64,000 bases of DNA from Stenotrophomonas sp. UBA7346 (GTDB lineage: Bacteria; Pseudomonadota; Gammaproteobacteria; Xanthomonadales; Xanthomonadaceae), in assembly GCA_002471015.1 (NCBI GenBank), contig DKPB01000082.1:76872-140871 (forward strand), given 5' to 3'. The notes under the pieces were generated by a model. It was not told the origin of the DNA and made no database searches. It saw only the letters and a program-made list of their open reading frames with translations. How positions within the stretch are numbered: the stretch's first letter is position 1; every line of letters starts with the position of its first letter. Of the stretch, positions 28,130-37,477 are shown one piece after another. The translations under genes and the position numbers were made by a program.

Positions 28130-29602
28130 ATGGAACACCCAACATCGCCGGACGCTGCACGGAACTGGATCAACGGTCGCTGGAACAACGGCGGCACCAT
28201 CAGGCAGGCGGTCAGCCCTTCGACCGGACAGCTGCTTGGCAACTATCGGGACATCGGCGCCGACGAGGCCCGCTTAGCGATCATGACCGCGCGCGAGGCC
28301 TTCGACACGACCAGTTGGACTGCGGATCGACCGCTACGCTCCCGTGCCTTGTTCGAGCTGGCCGATGAGGTCGCCAAGCGGGCCGAGGAGATGGCAAGCA
28401 TGCTTTCGCGGGAAGGCGGCAAGCTGCTGGCGCAGACACGATGGGAGCTGTCCCTGGCAGTGGATTGGCTACGTCATGGCGCCGCCACCGCCTTGCTGCA
28501 GACGGCAGGGCGCGCCCTTGAAACAGCGCCCGGTACACATTTTGTCTCCGATCCGGAACCGCTCGGCGTTGTTGGAGTGATCTCGCCGTGGAACTCGCCG
28601 ATCATCCTGTCAGTGCGCGCCATCGCGCCAGCACTTGCTGCCGGATGCACAGTGGTACTGAAACTGCCGCACCAGACAGCGCTCACCAATGCAGTATTCG
28701 CCGACGCCATTGCCGCGGTCGCATCGCTGCCCGCGGGCGTGCTCAATGTGTTCACCGAGACCGGCAGTACCGGCGCCTCGCTGCTGGTTGATTCACCGCA
28801 GGTGAACATGATCAGTTACACAGGCAGCACGAAGGTCGGGCGTGTGATCGCCGCCAATGGCGCCAGAACGCTCAAACGCCTGAACCTGGAACTGGGCGGC
28901 AAAGCGCCGCTGGTCGTGTTTGACGATGCCGACCTGGAGACCGTGGTGCCGCAGATTGTCATGGCGCTTGTCGCCATGAACGGTCAATTCTGCTGTACAG
29001 GTTCGCGCGTGCTGGTGCAGCGTCGCATTGCCGACAAGTTGCGCGCTGCCCTGATCGAGGCCTACAGGAACGTTCGTCTTGGTGAAAGCGAGGATCCGCA
29101 GGCACAGCTTGGTCCATTGATCGACAAGGCCAGTGTACAGCGCGTCGATGCTGTGGTCGCCGAAGCAGCGTCCTATGCGCAGATACTGGTCCGCGGTGGA
29201 CCCTTCGACGAAGGCCCACTTTCCGCAGGCGCGTTCTACCGCCCCAGTCTGATCGAAGTGCAGGACCTCAACGCCTATGTCGTCCAGAACGAGGTGTTCG
29301 GTCCCGTCCAGACCTTCGAGATTTTTGAAGACGAAGCGGACGCGGTCATGCGCGCTAACGCTACCGAGTTTGGTCTAGCCGCCTCGGTGTTCTCAGGCGA
29401 CATGGCGCGCTGCCGGCGAGTTGGAAAGGCTATCCACGCCGGGCATATCTGGATGAACTGCTGGGGAGTCATGTCCGAGCACTTTGAACAGAGCGGCTTC
29501 AAGCAAAGTGGTATCGGGGTACTCTGCGGACCGCGTGCGATCGAGCAATTTCAGGAAATCAAGGTGTACGCCACTGTCGAGGCAGCTTCGACATCCTCCT
29601 GA
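28130..29602 (+). CDS. Aldehyde dehydrogenase
   Basis: 490-residue NAD(P)-dependent aldehyde dehydrogenase: cofactor strand GVISPWNSPIILS, Rossmann region SYTGSTKVGRVI, general-base Glu in LNLELGGKAPLV, and the catalytic Cys in GQFCCTGSRVLV, with the terminal VFGPVQTFEIFED. AAGGAAA precedes the ATG. Substrate unknown; the TetR regulator gene follows in the same direction. Confidence 0.93.
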   Translation: MEHPTSPDAARNWINGRWNNGGTIRQAVSPSTGQLLGNYRDIGADEARLAIMTAREAFDTTSWTADRPLRSRALFELADEVAKRAEEMASMLSREGGKLLAQTRWELSLAVDWLRHGAATALLQTAGRALETAPGTHFVSDPEPLGVVGVISPWNSPIILSVRAIAPALAAGCTVVLKLPHQTALTNAVFADAIAAVASLPAGVLNVFTETGSTGASLLVDSPQVNMISYTGSTKVGRVIAANGARTLKRLNLELGGKAPLVVFDDADLETVVPQIVMALVAMNGQFCCTGSRVLVQRRIADKLRAALIEAYRNVRLGESEDPQAQLGPLIDKASVQRVDAVVAEAASYAQILVRGGPFDEGPLSAGAFYRPSLIEVQDLNAYVVQNEVFGPVQTFEIFEDEADAVMRANATEFGLAASVFSGDMARCRRVGKAIHAGHIWMNCWGVMSEHFEQSGFKQSGIGVLCGPRAIEQFQEIKVYATVEAASTSS

Positions 29603-29699
29603 CGTCGATTGCTGCCGCCCGGCTTGGCTTTCCCAGCAGCCGGCAGATCGCGTGCATGCTCTCTTCACGGCCCAAGCGCCTTCACTTCCAGGTGTGCAA

Positions 29700-30332
29700 A
29701 TGGAAAAGAAAACAGACCAAAGCAAGCCTCCGCGCGGGCGTCCCGTAAATGAGGATGCGCGTGAAAAGCGATTGACCCAGATCCTCGACGGTGCTCGTAC
29801 GTGTTTCTTGCAACACGGTTTCCATGCCTCGTCCATTTCGGAGATCAGCGCTGCTGCGGGTGTCAGCGTTGCAAACATCTACCAGTACTTCCCGGGCAAG
29901 GACGCTTTGATCAGTGCCCTCATCGAACTCGATCTGCAACGTCACCACAGCCTGATAAGCCGGTTTTGGGGATCAGATTTCAGCCGCAAAGCAATCGAAA
30001 GACTCCTGGCGGACATCTTCCTGACGCCTGAAGGGCATGCGGTGGCAGTTCTACGTGCCGAGATCGCCAGCGAAGGGGCACGCAATCCACGTGTGGCTGA
30101 ACTCCTTCGCGATTCGGAGGCCGGCCTGATCAGCAGCGTCCACGGCAGGATACGCGATGCTCAGGGGAAAGGCCTGCTTTCCGGCGAGCTTGACCCTGGC
30201 GCGGTGACTGACCGGCTGTCACTGGTTTTTGAAGGGCTCATGCGCCTTTATCTGTTCTCCCCGGCGGATGGAAAGCACCTGATCGATCAGTACTACCACC
30301 AGTTGGCGGATGCGCTACGGCTAGAGTCCTGA
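29700..30332 (+). CDS. TetR-family transcriptional regulator
   Basis: 210 residues. N-terminal TetR helix-turn-helix (ILDGARTCFLQHGFHASSIS, AAGVSVANIYQYFPGKDAL) and a helical ligand domain. The frame is open back to 29484 but that is non-coding; MEKKTD at 29700 has AGGTG upstream. Likely regulates the aldehyde dehydrogenase 97 bp upstream. Confidence 0.9.
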   Translation: MEKKTDQSKPPRGRPVNEDAREKRLTQILDGARTCFLQHGFHASSISEISAAAGVSVANIYQYFPGKDALISALIELDLQRHHSLISRFWGSDFSRKAIERLLADIFLTPEGHAVAVLRAEIASEGARNPRVAELLRDSEAGLISSVHGRIRDAQGKGLLSGELDPGAVTDRLSLVFEGLMRLYLFSPADGKHLIDQYYHQLADALRLES

Positions 30333-30439
30333 CGCGCCCACCCACGGCTGAATCATCGAAGAGGGAAGCGTCGCAACGGCACCGCTGGGGCGCTAGGGCA
30401 AAGTCCAGGAACGCCGGATGACGATGAAGCCGGCCTTGG

Positions 30440-31288
30440 TCAGGGGGCGCTGACCGACGTCGCGTCTCGTTGTTTCCACGCCCTTGGGGTGAGCCCGCTG
30501 TGTGCCTTGAAAGCTCGCGATAAGGCGGCTTCACTGCCATAACCGACTTCTCCAGCTACCACCTTCAGCGGGCGCCCGGCACCCAATGCCTGCTGCGCCA
30601 GACTGACGCGCCAGCCCTGCAGGTACTGGCCGGGGGTGATGCCCAGGATCTGGCGGAAGGTGGTGGCGAACGCCGTACGCGACATCCCGGCTGCCTCCGC
30701 CAAGGACGCCAGAGACCAGTCGAGTGCCGGATCTTGGTGTATGGCCACCAAGGCGTTCCGAAGCCGCGGATGGCCAAGCCCGGCTAGCATCCCGGCCCTT
30801 ATCTGGCCGCTTTCCATCAGATGGCGCAATAGCTGGACTATCACCACTTCGAACAGCCGACTGACCAATGCCGCGCGTCCGCAGCGCTGGCCGAAGGCTT
30901 CCTCGAACAGCACCGCCAGCACGGGGGAGGCGCCAGGCAATTGCTCCAGTGGCAAACAGACCACGTCTGGCAAAGCGGCGCAGATCGGGTTCTGCGTTCC
31001 GCCGAGAAAATGCAGGTTGGCGCAAGCCAAGTCCGCACCGTGCCGTGGATCGCTACTGAATCGGTGGCGCAACGGACGCGGATAGAGCAACAGACTGGGT
31101 TGCTCTATCTGCAAGGAGTCTCGTCCATGGGTGACCTCCATCGGCCCGCGCTGGATCAGGTGGAACTGGCCCATGCCGTCGCCTTCCAACGTGTTGATGC
31201 CGCACAGCGCACCGGCATGGAAGACCTCGGCAGTCACGGAAAAGCGCTCTAGCAACGCGGCAAGCCGATCGACCATTCGGTACTCCAA
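30440..31288 (-). CDS. AraC-family transcriptional regulator (cupin_6 type)
   Basis: 282 residues: N-terminal cupin-like sensor domain ([22 protein letters not shown]) and C-terminal double helix-turn-helix ([46 protein letters not shown]). This group often controls adjacent oxidoreductase or haloperoxidase genes. It is divergent from ohr. MVDRLAAL (31276) is an alternative start. Confidence 0.9.
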   Translation of the reverse strand: MEYRMVDRLAALLERFSVTAEVFHAGALCGINTLEGDGMGQFHLIQRGPMEVTHGRDSLQIEQPSLLLYPRPLRHRFSSDPRHGADLACANLHFLGGTQNPICAALPDVVCLPLEQLPGASPVLAVLFEEAFGQRCGRAALVSRLFEVVIVQLLRHLMESGQIRAGMLAGLGHPRLRNALVAIHQDPALDWSLASLAEAAGMSRTAFATTFRQILGITPGQYLQGWRVSLAQQALGAGRPLKVVAGEVGYGSEAALSRAFKAHSGLTPRAWKQRDATSVSAP

Positions 31289-31384
31289 ATCAAATTTTTA
31301 GAACTAAATAATACATATCGTACACCCCGAACCGCCAGAATATCTCTCACCGGCCGACAGGCTACTTCAAACAGGAAACCCACC

Positions 31385-31813
31385 ATGACCCTCGAAACCA
31401 TCCTCTATACCGCCGTCGCGACCGCCACTGGCGGCCGGCAAGGTGAAGCACGCTCCTCGGACGACGCGCTGGCGGTCAGCCTTTCCACCCCACGCGAGCT
31501 GGGCGGTGCAGGCGGCACGGGTACCAATCCCGAACAGCTCTTTGCCGCGGGGTACGCGGCCTGCTTCCTCGGCGCGCTTAAGTTTGTCGCCGGCAAACGA
31601 AACGTGGCCCTGCCGGCGACCACCACCGTCACTGGCAAGGTCGGCATCGGTCCTCTGCCCACTGGCTTCGGCATCCAAGCTGAGCTGACCATTGCCGCGG
31701 CCGGCATTGAACGCGAGCCGTTGCAGTCGCTCGTCGACGAGGCCCACATCGTTTGCCCCTACTCCAACGCCACACGCGGAAACATCGACGTGACCTTGGT
31801 CATCGCCGACTGA
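31385..31813 (+). CDS. Organic hydroperoxide resistance protein, Ohr/OsmC family
   Basis: 142 residues with the two redox cysteines of Ohr ([12 protein letters not shown] and [20 protein letters not shown]) and the family start [21 protein letters not shown]. It reduces organic hydroperoxides using lipoylated partners. It is divergent from the AraC gene and precedes the haloperoxidase-type hydrolase by 34 bp, likely one operon. Confidence 0.93.
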   Translation: MTLETILYTAVATATGGRQGEARSSDDALAVSLSTPRELGGAGGTGTNPEQLFAAGYAACFLGALKFVAGKRNVALPATTTVTGKVGIGPLPTGFGIQAELTIAAAGIEREPLQSLVDEAHIVCPYSNATRGNIDVTLVIAD

Positions 31814-31847
31814 CCCCGAAACAACTATTTTTTTCAGGAGATCGATC

Positions 31848-32774
31848 ATGAATGTACTTGCCCGCACCCTTGCCACCGGCGTGATCGCCGTAGCCAGCCA
31901 TGTGGCCCAGGCCGCCACGCCCGCCCCATCGGTTGGACACACCGCCAGCACCATCACCACCGTTGACGGCGTCCAGCTCTACTACAAGGACTGGGGCCCC
32001 AAGGATGGCCCGGTGGTCACCTTCAGCCATGGCTGGCCGCTGAACTCGGACAGTTGGGAATCCCAGATGATGTTCCTGGCCGACAAGGGCTATCGGGTCA
32101 TCGCCCACGACCGCCGGGGGCACGGGCGCTCGAGCCAGCCGTGGGACGGCAACGACATGGATCATTATGCCGACGACCTGGCGACGGTCATCGACACCCT
32201 GGGTGTGAATGATGTCACCTTGGTGGGTTTTTCCACCGGTGGTGGCGAAGTGGCGCGTTACATTGGCCGACACGGCACTGGCAAGGTGAAGAAGGCAGTT
32301 CTGATCAGCTCAGTGCCGCCGCTGATGCTCAAGACGGCCGACAATCCGGGGGGCTTGCCCATCGAGGTGTTCGACGGCTTCCGCGCCGCGCAGCGGGCCA
32401 ACCGCGCCGAGTTCTACCGCGAGGTTGCCTCTGGCCCCTTCTACGGTTTCAACCGTCCCGGTGCGAAGGTTTCGCAGGGTCTGATCGATGCCTGGTGCGC
32501 GCAAGGCATGATGGCCGGCCAGAAGAACACCTATGACTCGATCGCAGCGTTCTCGGCTACCGATTTCCGTGCCGACCTCGCCAAATTCGACATCCCGACG
32601 CTGGTGATCCATGGCGACGATGACCAGGTGGTCCCGATCGACGCGGCCGGTCGTGCATCGGCAGCGCTCATCAAGGGGGCGAAGCTGCTGGTTTACCCGG
32701 GTGCCCCGCACGGTCTTACCGACACCCACAAGGATCGGCTCAACCAGGACCTGCTCGACTTCCTGCGCGAATAA
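31848..32774 (+). CDS. Secreted haloperoxidase-like alpha/beta hydrolase
   Basis: 308 residues with a signal peptide ([18 protein letters not shown]). The cofactor-free haloperoxidase/arylesterase family is visible in [24 protein letters not shown], the nucleophile elbow GFSTGGGE, acid GDDDQVVP and His [10 protein letters not shown]. Probably periplasmic. Downstream of ohr; the pair suggests peroxide or peracid detoxification. Confidence 0.9.
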   Translation: MNVLARTLATGVIAVASHVAQAATPAPSVGHTASTITTVDGVQLYYKDWGPKDGPVVTFSHGWPLNSDSWESQMMFLADKGYRVIAHDRRGHGRSSQPWDGNDMDHYADDLATVIDTLGVNDVTLVGFSTGGGEVARYIGRHGTGKVKKAVLISSVPPLMLKTADNPGGLPIEVFDGFRAAQRANRAEFYREVASGPFYGFNRPGAKVSQGLIDAWCAQGMMAGQKNTYDSIAAFSATDFRADLAKFDIPTLVIHGDDDQVVPIDAAGRASAALIKGAKLLVYPGAPHGLTDTHKDRLNQDLLDFLRE

Positions 32775-32797
32775 GCCACCTGTCTGTCCTACCATCC

Positions 32798-32826
32798 CGG
32801 CCGCACCCGTGTGCGGCCGTTCTTTT
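32798..32826 (+). terminator. Intrinsic terminator
   Basis: Stem cggccgcac / gtgcggccg, loop CCGT, followed by TTCTTTT, 23 bp after the hydrolase stop. Closes the ohr operon. Confidence 0.9.
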
Positions 32827-32830
32827 ATAA

Positions 32831-32985
32831 CTATTTCCAGGTGCCGGCCCCCGTAATTCGATGCCAGGCTAAATTAGAGGTCTCCGGTTCGTGGTATTGG
32901 CGGAACTCGGCGGGCGTCAGCGCGCCAAGGTTGTCGTGAGGGATCTCGGTGTTGTAGTCGGCCACCGACTCCGCGCAGCCATTAG
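32831..32985 (-). pseudogene. IS3-family transposase C-terminal remnant
   Basis: The minus strand reads VADYNTEIPHDNLGALTPAE, the conserved end of IS3-family OrfB, followed by FRQYHEP and a stop at 32831. The rest of the element is absent. It marks the left border of the accessory region. Confidence 0.75.
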
Positions 32986-33029
32986 CTGCAGGATGTCAAG
33001 TCGCAATCCGCTGGAAACACCATGTCCGC

Positions 33030-34058
33030 TTGTTCAGAATGCAAGGCAGTAGAACCACAGAAGGAATTGTTAAGTTGAGTCCCTCGAAAGTGCCCTCCAG
33101 ACTTCCGTCCTCGCCTCTGCGCTCATCAGAGCGCCCTCTGGTTACAACCGTTGTAGCGCCGCGCCAGCGCCCCAGCAGCAGGTACAACAGCAGCCAAGAC
33201 CTTCCCGATCTCAACTGCATGTTCGACCGATTGCTGAACCAGATTCATAGCAAGCACAACAATCGGCAAAATGATCCACGCCCCTTCGAAGTCTTATGGA
33301 AGAAGACATGCGCAGAGCTTGGAGAACGAAAGAACGCAACTGCATATGCACAGTGGAAGCAGCAGTCAATCATCAAGAACGCAAGCGACTACGAAGCACT
33401 TAGCAATGAGCTCGCCCGGGAGTGGGCGGACACCACGGTCAAACAAGATGAAGATGGTCAACAGACATGCATCTTTTCCTTTCCTGAACGTTTCGAAGAA
33501 CTGAAGCGTCAGCACGAAGCACTGAAGCCACGCGCGAAAATCAAGATTGACGACATTCTTGAAGTCGCAATCGCCTATTGGATCGAGGCACGGAATGCGT
33601 TCAATGAACAAGACTCTCTCCGATCTCTCCACGCGCTGTTGGAGTGCAATTTCTACCTAGGAATGACCTACTCCCCGAAGACGGAGTCCGAATCAAAGCG
33701 CGAAATCGCATCAAAAGCGCCCCTTTCCAGTAGGGATGCCCTTGAAGAAATCGCGTTTGAGGTGATGCGAGACTTCGTTGTTCCCGACAAGTTGGAGAGC
33801 ATGGACTTCGTCCTCGAAGAGATCGTGAAGCAGATCCGGGTCCATCCCGGGGGCTCTGAGGCACTGCAGGACTATGACAAGCACGTCCAAAAGCGGAAGC
33901 CAACTAATGAACATATAGATCATCGCGTCGCCGATGCGTTAGCAAAGTGGGGAAAGTCCGGGAAACCCTATAAGAGAATGAAGCCTGTCTATGACCGGAT
34001 ACGGAAGGAGTTCGAAGAGAAACAGGTGAGCGCTAAGCACAAAGCTAGAAACATGTAA
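33030..34058 (+). CDS. Hypothetical protein of the accessory region
   Basis: 342 residues, not recognised. The N-terminal ~60 residues are Ser/Pro/Arg-rich and may be non-coding; MFDRLLNQIHSKHN (33219) is an equally likely start. The rest is helical and charged (WKKTCAELGERKNATAYAQW, FEELKRQHEALKPRAKIKID, YWIEARNAFNEQDSLRSLHA), with a lower-GC codon use than flanking genes, suggesting transfer. No signal peptide or TM segment. Confidence 0.6.
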   Translation: MFRMQGSRTTEGIVKLSPSKVPSRLPSSPLRSSERPLVTTVVAPRQRPSSRYNSSQDLPDLNCMFDRLLNQIHSKHNNRQNDPRPFEVLWKKTCAELGERKNATAYAQWKQQSIIKNASDYEALSNELAREWADTTVKQDEDGQQTCIFSFPERFEELKRQHEALKPRAKIKIDDILEVAIAYWIEARNAFNEQDSLRSLHALLECNFYLGMTYSPKTESESKREIASKAPLSSRDALEEIAFEVMRDFVVPDKLESMDFVLEEIVKQIRVHPGGSEALQDYDKHVQKRKPTNEHIDHRVADALAKWGKSGKPYKRMKPVYDRIRKEFEEKQVSAKHKARNM

Positions 34059-34155
34059 AGTCATTAGCTAGCTATTGCTTAGACCGGCATGTGCGCGTCA
34101 ACGATCATCTCCTCCGCAGCAGAGCCGCCGGCCCTGCGCAGAAAAGGAGATACTC

Positions 34156-34539
34156 GTGTCCCATAACGCATCATCGGCATATTCCAGCCAGACAAGCCAT
34201 CGCAGCGCCTTGACCAATTCGGCGGGCGCTGCGGGTTCTCTCAGCGCCACCCAGCATGAGATCGACTCGCGCACCCTTGAGCGCCTGGAGGCCCTCCTTC
34301 ATTCGCTGCAGCGTGCCCCAGTCCAGGACCAAGCAATCCGCCTGCCGGAAGTGCTGTCCATTGTTGGCGTCAGCAAGAGCACTTGGTATGCACGTCTTAA
34401 TCCGCGGCTGCCATCCCATGATCCTCGAGTCCCCAAGCCTTTCAAGCTGGGCACTTCCGACCGCTCCCCTTCAGCGTGGTGGCGGTCGGAAGTCATGGCC
34501 TATGTCCACGCCTGCGCCAACGCGCACGCGGCGTACTAA
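34156..34539 (+). CDS. AlpA-family DNA-binding regulator
   Basis: 127 residues. The core RLPEVLSIVGVSKSTWYARL with PKPFKLG and the C-terminal AWWRSEVMAYVHA is the AlpA/phage-regulatory helix-turn-helix of P4-like islands, where it activates integrase or excision genes. The GTG at 34156 was chosen since AAGGAG lies 6 nt upstream; a Ser-rich N-terminal tail precedes the domain. Start of a plus operon with the DUF3987 gene. Confidence 0.85.
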   Translation: MSHNASSAYSSQTSHRSALTNSAGAAGSLSATQHEIDSRTLERLEALLHSLQRAPVQDQAIRLPEVLSIVGVSKSTWYARLNPRLPSHDPRVPKPFKLGTSDRSPSAWWRSEVMAYVHACANAHAAY

Positions 34540-34550
34540 GGAGTGCGGCC

Positions 34551-34847
34551 ATGAATAACAGCACTCCCCCGTCCAATGGACCCGATCACGGCTTGCAGGA
34601 CCAGGCAAAACGCTGCACCGATGCACTGAAGGCATTGCAGCCCAAGCAACAGCATCGGAACGCCCAACTGTTCGCCATGCTGTACCCAACCATCTTGGAT
34701 CTGTTGGGTAGGCAAGTGACCCAGAAGGCCATCTTGGAGGTGCTTCAGGCACAAGGCCTGAAGTTGCACCCTGCGCGCTTCAAGGAACTGATGGATCTCC
34801 AGGCGAACGCCGTGGGCAACGCCGCTACCAGCAAGGACAGCAAATGA
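34551..34847 (+). CDS. Small island protein upstream of DUF3987
   Basis: 98 residues, AAGGAG before the ATG. It is helical (LKALQPKQQHRNAQLFAML, LGRQVTQKAILEVLQAQGLK) and unrecognised. Its stop overlaps the DUF3987 start by 4 nt (ATGA). Such small genes are common between alpA and yfjI-like genes in mobilisable islands. Confidence 0.75.
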   Translation: MNNSTPPSNGPDHGLQDQAKRCTDALKALQPKQQHRNAQLFAMLYPTILDLLGRQVTQKAILEVLQAQGLKLHPARFKELMDLQANAVGNAATSKDSK

Positions 34848-36304
34848 GCCAGCACACCCCTTCCTTCCCCTTTCCGGCGAATCAGTTCTACGAAACCGTC
34901 GAGCTGGCTTTCGATGAGGTGATGGATGCCATCCAATCTCCAGACGCGCTCATTGCCAGTTCGTTCCTGACTGCTATGTCCGTAGCCTGCCAAGCTGACA
35001 TCGACATGATGCTGCCTATCGGTCAAACGACGCCATGCGCACTCTTCCTGGCCACAATTGCCGACTCGGGGGAACGCAAAACGGCGACCGACAACCTTGT
35101 TTTGAAGCCGATCTATGAGTACGAGCTGGCGAAGACTAAGGCCTACGACATTGCTGCCGCAAAGTACAAGGCGGACCATCGGTACTGGAGCACTACTCAG
35201 AAGGCACTGGATCGAATGCTTGCCAAGTCTGTGTTCAATGAACCGCATGAACTGCGCGAACGCTACGATGCATGCATGGCAGCGGAGCCGTCCAAGCCCG
35301 AACTCAATCGCATCGTGTTGAAGAACACAACAGAGCGCGCTTTGATCAATGCAATGCGGGGGCGTAGCAAGTCCATCGCAATCCTTACTGATGAAGGTGC
35401 AACCTTCGTGAGAAGCGGTGCGGCCCGCGGCCTCGGTACGCTCAACAAGGTTTGGGACGGCCCCTCTATTGCGTCGCTCGATGTTGCTGAAGAAATCATC
35501 GAGGTCTACGACCCTCGGCTGACGCTCAGCTTCATGATCCAGAAAGACCCTTTCAGCGCATTTCTGGACAAGCCGAACAACATGGCGCGAGCTTCCGGCT
35601 TTCTGGCCCGCTTCTTGCTGTGTCACCCCGAGTCAACACAAGGCCACCGGGTGACCAAGAACCGTCTCGAGGATGGCAACTCGCGTCACCCCGCGCTCGA
35701 TGTTTTTCACTCCAGGATCACCCAGCTCCTCCACGAACGCGATACTCGTCATGCTGCCGGCGATCGCAGCAAGAAGACTCTTCGCTTCTCCCCCGATGCA
35801 AAGGCAAGGTGGGTCGAAGCCCAGAACCAGATTGAGCTGCAGATCGGGAAAGGCGGTACCTACGAGGACATCCGTGACTTTGCCTCCAAATCCGTAGAAA
35901 TTGCCAGCCGGGTGGCTGGCATCCTCCACCATTTCGAGGGGCTTGAGGGCGACGTAGTTGAGCGAGCGACGCTGGAACGAGCGCTTTCGGTCGTCGCATT
36001 CTATTTCAGGGAGTTCCAGGAGAAGTTCGGTAGCCACAACAATCTTCCTGAAGACGAGAAGGACGCGTGGGCGTTGAAGAGCTACTTGCGCTCGCGCTAT
36101 TGGGAACGCAACTACAATCAAGCTCCTCGCAATGATCTCAGGAAGAACGGCCCTATCCGTCACCAGGGCCGGTTTTGTGCCGCCCTGCTCCTGTTGGAAG
36201 CGGATGGGGTGATTCGAATCGAGCGGGAGAACTACCTCCGAGGCTCAGGCAGGCAGTTGATCCACATGAATCCGGCCGTCTTCGGTGGCAGGGGTCATCT
36301 GTAA
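34844..36304 (+). CDS. DUF3987 (YfjI-type) P-loop protein
   Basis: 486 residues. The family's modified P-loop (ATIADSGERKTATDN, with S-G-E-R-K-T) and Walker-B-like AILTDEGATF are clear, followed by SLDVAEEIIEVYDPRLTLSF and the MIQKDPFSAFLD segment. YfjI/DUF3987 proteins are found in P4-like islands and prophages and may be primase- or replication-related; function unproven. Terminator at 36327. Confidence 0.88.
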   Translation: MSQHTPSFPFPANQFYETVELAFDEVMDAIQSPDALIASSFLTAMSVACQADIDMMLPIGQTTPCALFLATIADSGERKTATDNLVLKPIYEYELAKTKAYDIAAAKYKADHRYWSTTQKALDRMLAKSVFNEPHELRERYDACMAAEPSKPELNRIVLKNTTERALINAMRGRSKSIAILTDEGATFVRSGAARGLGTLNKVWDGPSIASLDVAEEIIEVYDPRLTLSFMIQKDPFSAFLDKPNNMARASGFLARFLLCHPESTQGHRVTKNRLEDGNSRHPALDVFHSRITQLLHERDTRHAAGDRSKKTLRFSPDAKARWVEAQNQIELQIGKGGTYEDIRDFASKSVEIASRVAGILHHFEGLEGDVVERATLERALSVVAFYFREFQEKFGSHNNLPEDEKDAWALKSYLRSRYWERNYNQAPRNDLRKNGPIRHQGRFCAALLLLEADGVIRIERENYLRGSGRQLIHMNPAVFGGRGHL

Positions 36305-36326
36305 GTCATCCCAAGGACTTCACCAT

Positions 36327-36350
36327 AGCCGCCCTTCGGGGCGGCTTTTT
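36327..36350 (+). terminator. Intrinsic terminator
   Basis: Stem agccgccc / gggcggct with a TTCG tetraloop, followed by TTTTC, 22 bp after the DUF3987 stop. Confidence 0.9.
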
Positions 36351-36407
36351 CTTTCGGGAGCCCATTGCTCGTTTAACGGTTTATCGGAGCCGACAACTGT
36401 GCACGGA

Positions 36408-36441
36408 ATGCGACTTTGCCCCAATTGGGGCAAAGTCGCAT
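36408..36441. repeat. 34-nt perfect palindrome
   Basis: A loop-less palindrome centred on AATT (36423-36426), with arms of 17 nt ending GACTTTGCCCC inward. It lies between the convergent DUF3987 and relaxase genes, beyond the DUF3987 terminator. Too symmetrical to be chance; may be a protein binding, dimer-resolution or transfer-related site. Confidence 0.9.
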
Positions 36442-36500
36442 CGAGTGCGAGATACCTAGGGGAGAGGACCAGATCTTTGTGGACCGCACCCGCAAGAAGA

Positions 36501-37226
36501 CTAAAGAAGGCCTTGACCCTGAAATGGCCGTCTTGCATCGACGTGCGCCAACCTCTCCGATGCTGACATTGACCTGATCCGCACAGGTCCCAGGTGTCGC
36601 TCCGGCCGACGAGCAATACCCTGCTGCTCCAGAGTCCTGTGGTCGAGCACTCCCCTAAAGCCGTGGCGCTCCAGATGACCGTTCAACAAACCAGCCACAT
36701 TGCACCGCAATGTTATTAACCTGTCACGCAACTGTACTCGGGTCATTCCGCCGCCATCTTTCCTGCATCCCCCTGTATCAGGCCGTATTTCGTTGTACCG
36801 CCGAAACATCTGACGTTCATCACGCTCGATATCGTCGGGCATCCGATCCGAAACCATCAGATGCATGTGCGTATTGACCCTGCCATCGAGTGAAGCTTGT
36901 GGTTCATGCACCGCGAACTGATATGGCCTGGATCCTGCCAGAAGTGTGACAAGGTCCTGCACCAAGTCACGCAGCCCCGATGCACCTAGTTCATTTGGAA
37001 GTGCGACGATCATTTCTCGATACGCGCTTCCGTTCTCCCGCTCGTGCGCATCAGCAGCTTTCCATAGCTTTACTGGATCGCCGTCTGCCCAGAACGGTAA
37101 GTTCCCGCTACCGGTCAGCACCAAATCGTCTCGTCCTCGAAACTTACCCTGCCTGGCTATGTACAGGCTGTGCGGTGCCGCCCTGCCCTTCCCACCGGTC
37201 TTCACCTCGAAGTGGAACGTCGCCAT
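36501..37226 (-). CDS. MobA/MobL-type relaxase (short)
   Basis: 241 residues with the N-terminal relaxase core: KAADAHERENGSAYREMIVA and the metal-binding NTHMHLMVSDR (H-x-H). Such proteins nick oriT to start mobilisation. It lacks the long C-terminal region of full plasmid MobA, so it may be a short island form or truncated; the last ~40 residues are VLDHRTLEQQGIARRPERH and on. A terminator-like hairpin lies immediately before its start. Confidence 0.8.
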   Translation of the reverse strand: MATFHFEVKTGGKGRAAPHSLYIARQGKFRGRDDLVLTGSGNLPFWADGDPVKLWKAADAHERENGSAYREMIVALPNELGASGLRDLVQDLVTLLAGSRPYQFAVHEPQASLDGRVNTHMHLMVSDRMPDDIERDERQMFRRYNEIRPDTGGCRKDGGGMTRVQLRDRLITLRCNVAGLLNGHLERHGFRGVLDHRTLEQQGIARRPERHLGPVRIRSMSASERLAHVDARRPFQGQGLL

Positions 37227-37241
37227 ATGGAGCTTCTCTCT

Positions 37242-37281
37242 CTTGAAAAAAAGAAAAGGCCACCCACGCTAGTGGGTGACC
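37242..37281 (-). terminator. Terminator-like hairpin just before the relaxase gene
   Basis: On the minus strand: a 10-bp stem (one G-T pairing permitted) GGTCACCCAC / GTGGGTGGCC, loop TAGC, then TTTTCTTTTTTT. The T-run ends about 15 nt before the relaxase start. It either stops transcripts from the right or acts as an attenuator in the relaxase leader. Confidence 0.75.
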
Positions 37282-37477
37282 TGTTTGGAGCGGCACAAAC
37301 GTTGCCGCATCAGGTTGTTTGAGAGAAACGGTAAGTGCGCAGTCCCTTCTCTACCTCCCCTTCTGTTGCACGTTATGCACCTGAAGGAGAACTGGGTGGC
37401 TACTCACGTCTATCCGACATCTCTCATACCTTATGCATGTTTGTGTAGAAGTTCACAGCAAGCATCATGCTCTGCAA

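Noticed and set aside
36501..37226. Full conjugation system
   Set aside because: Only a relaxase-like gene is seen; no coupling protein or T4SS genes, so at most mobilisable.
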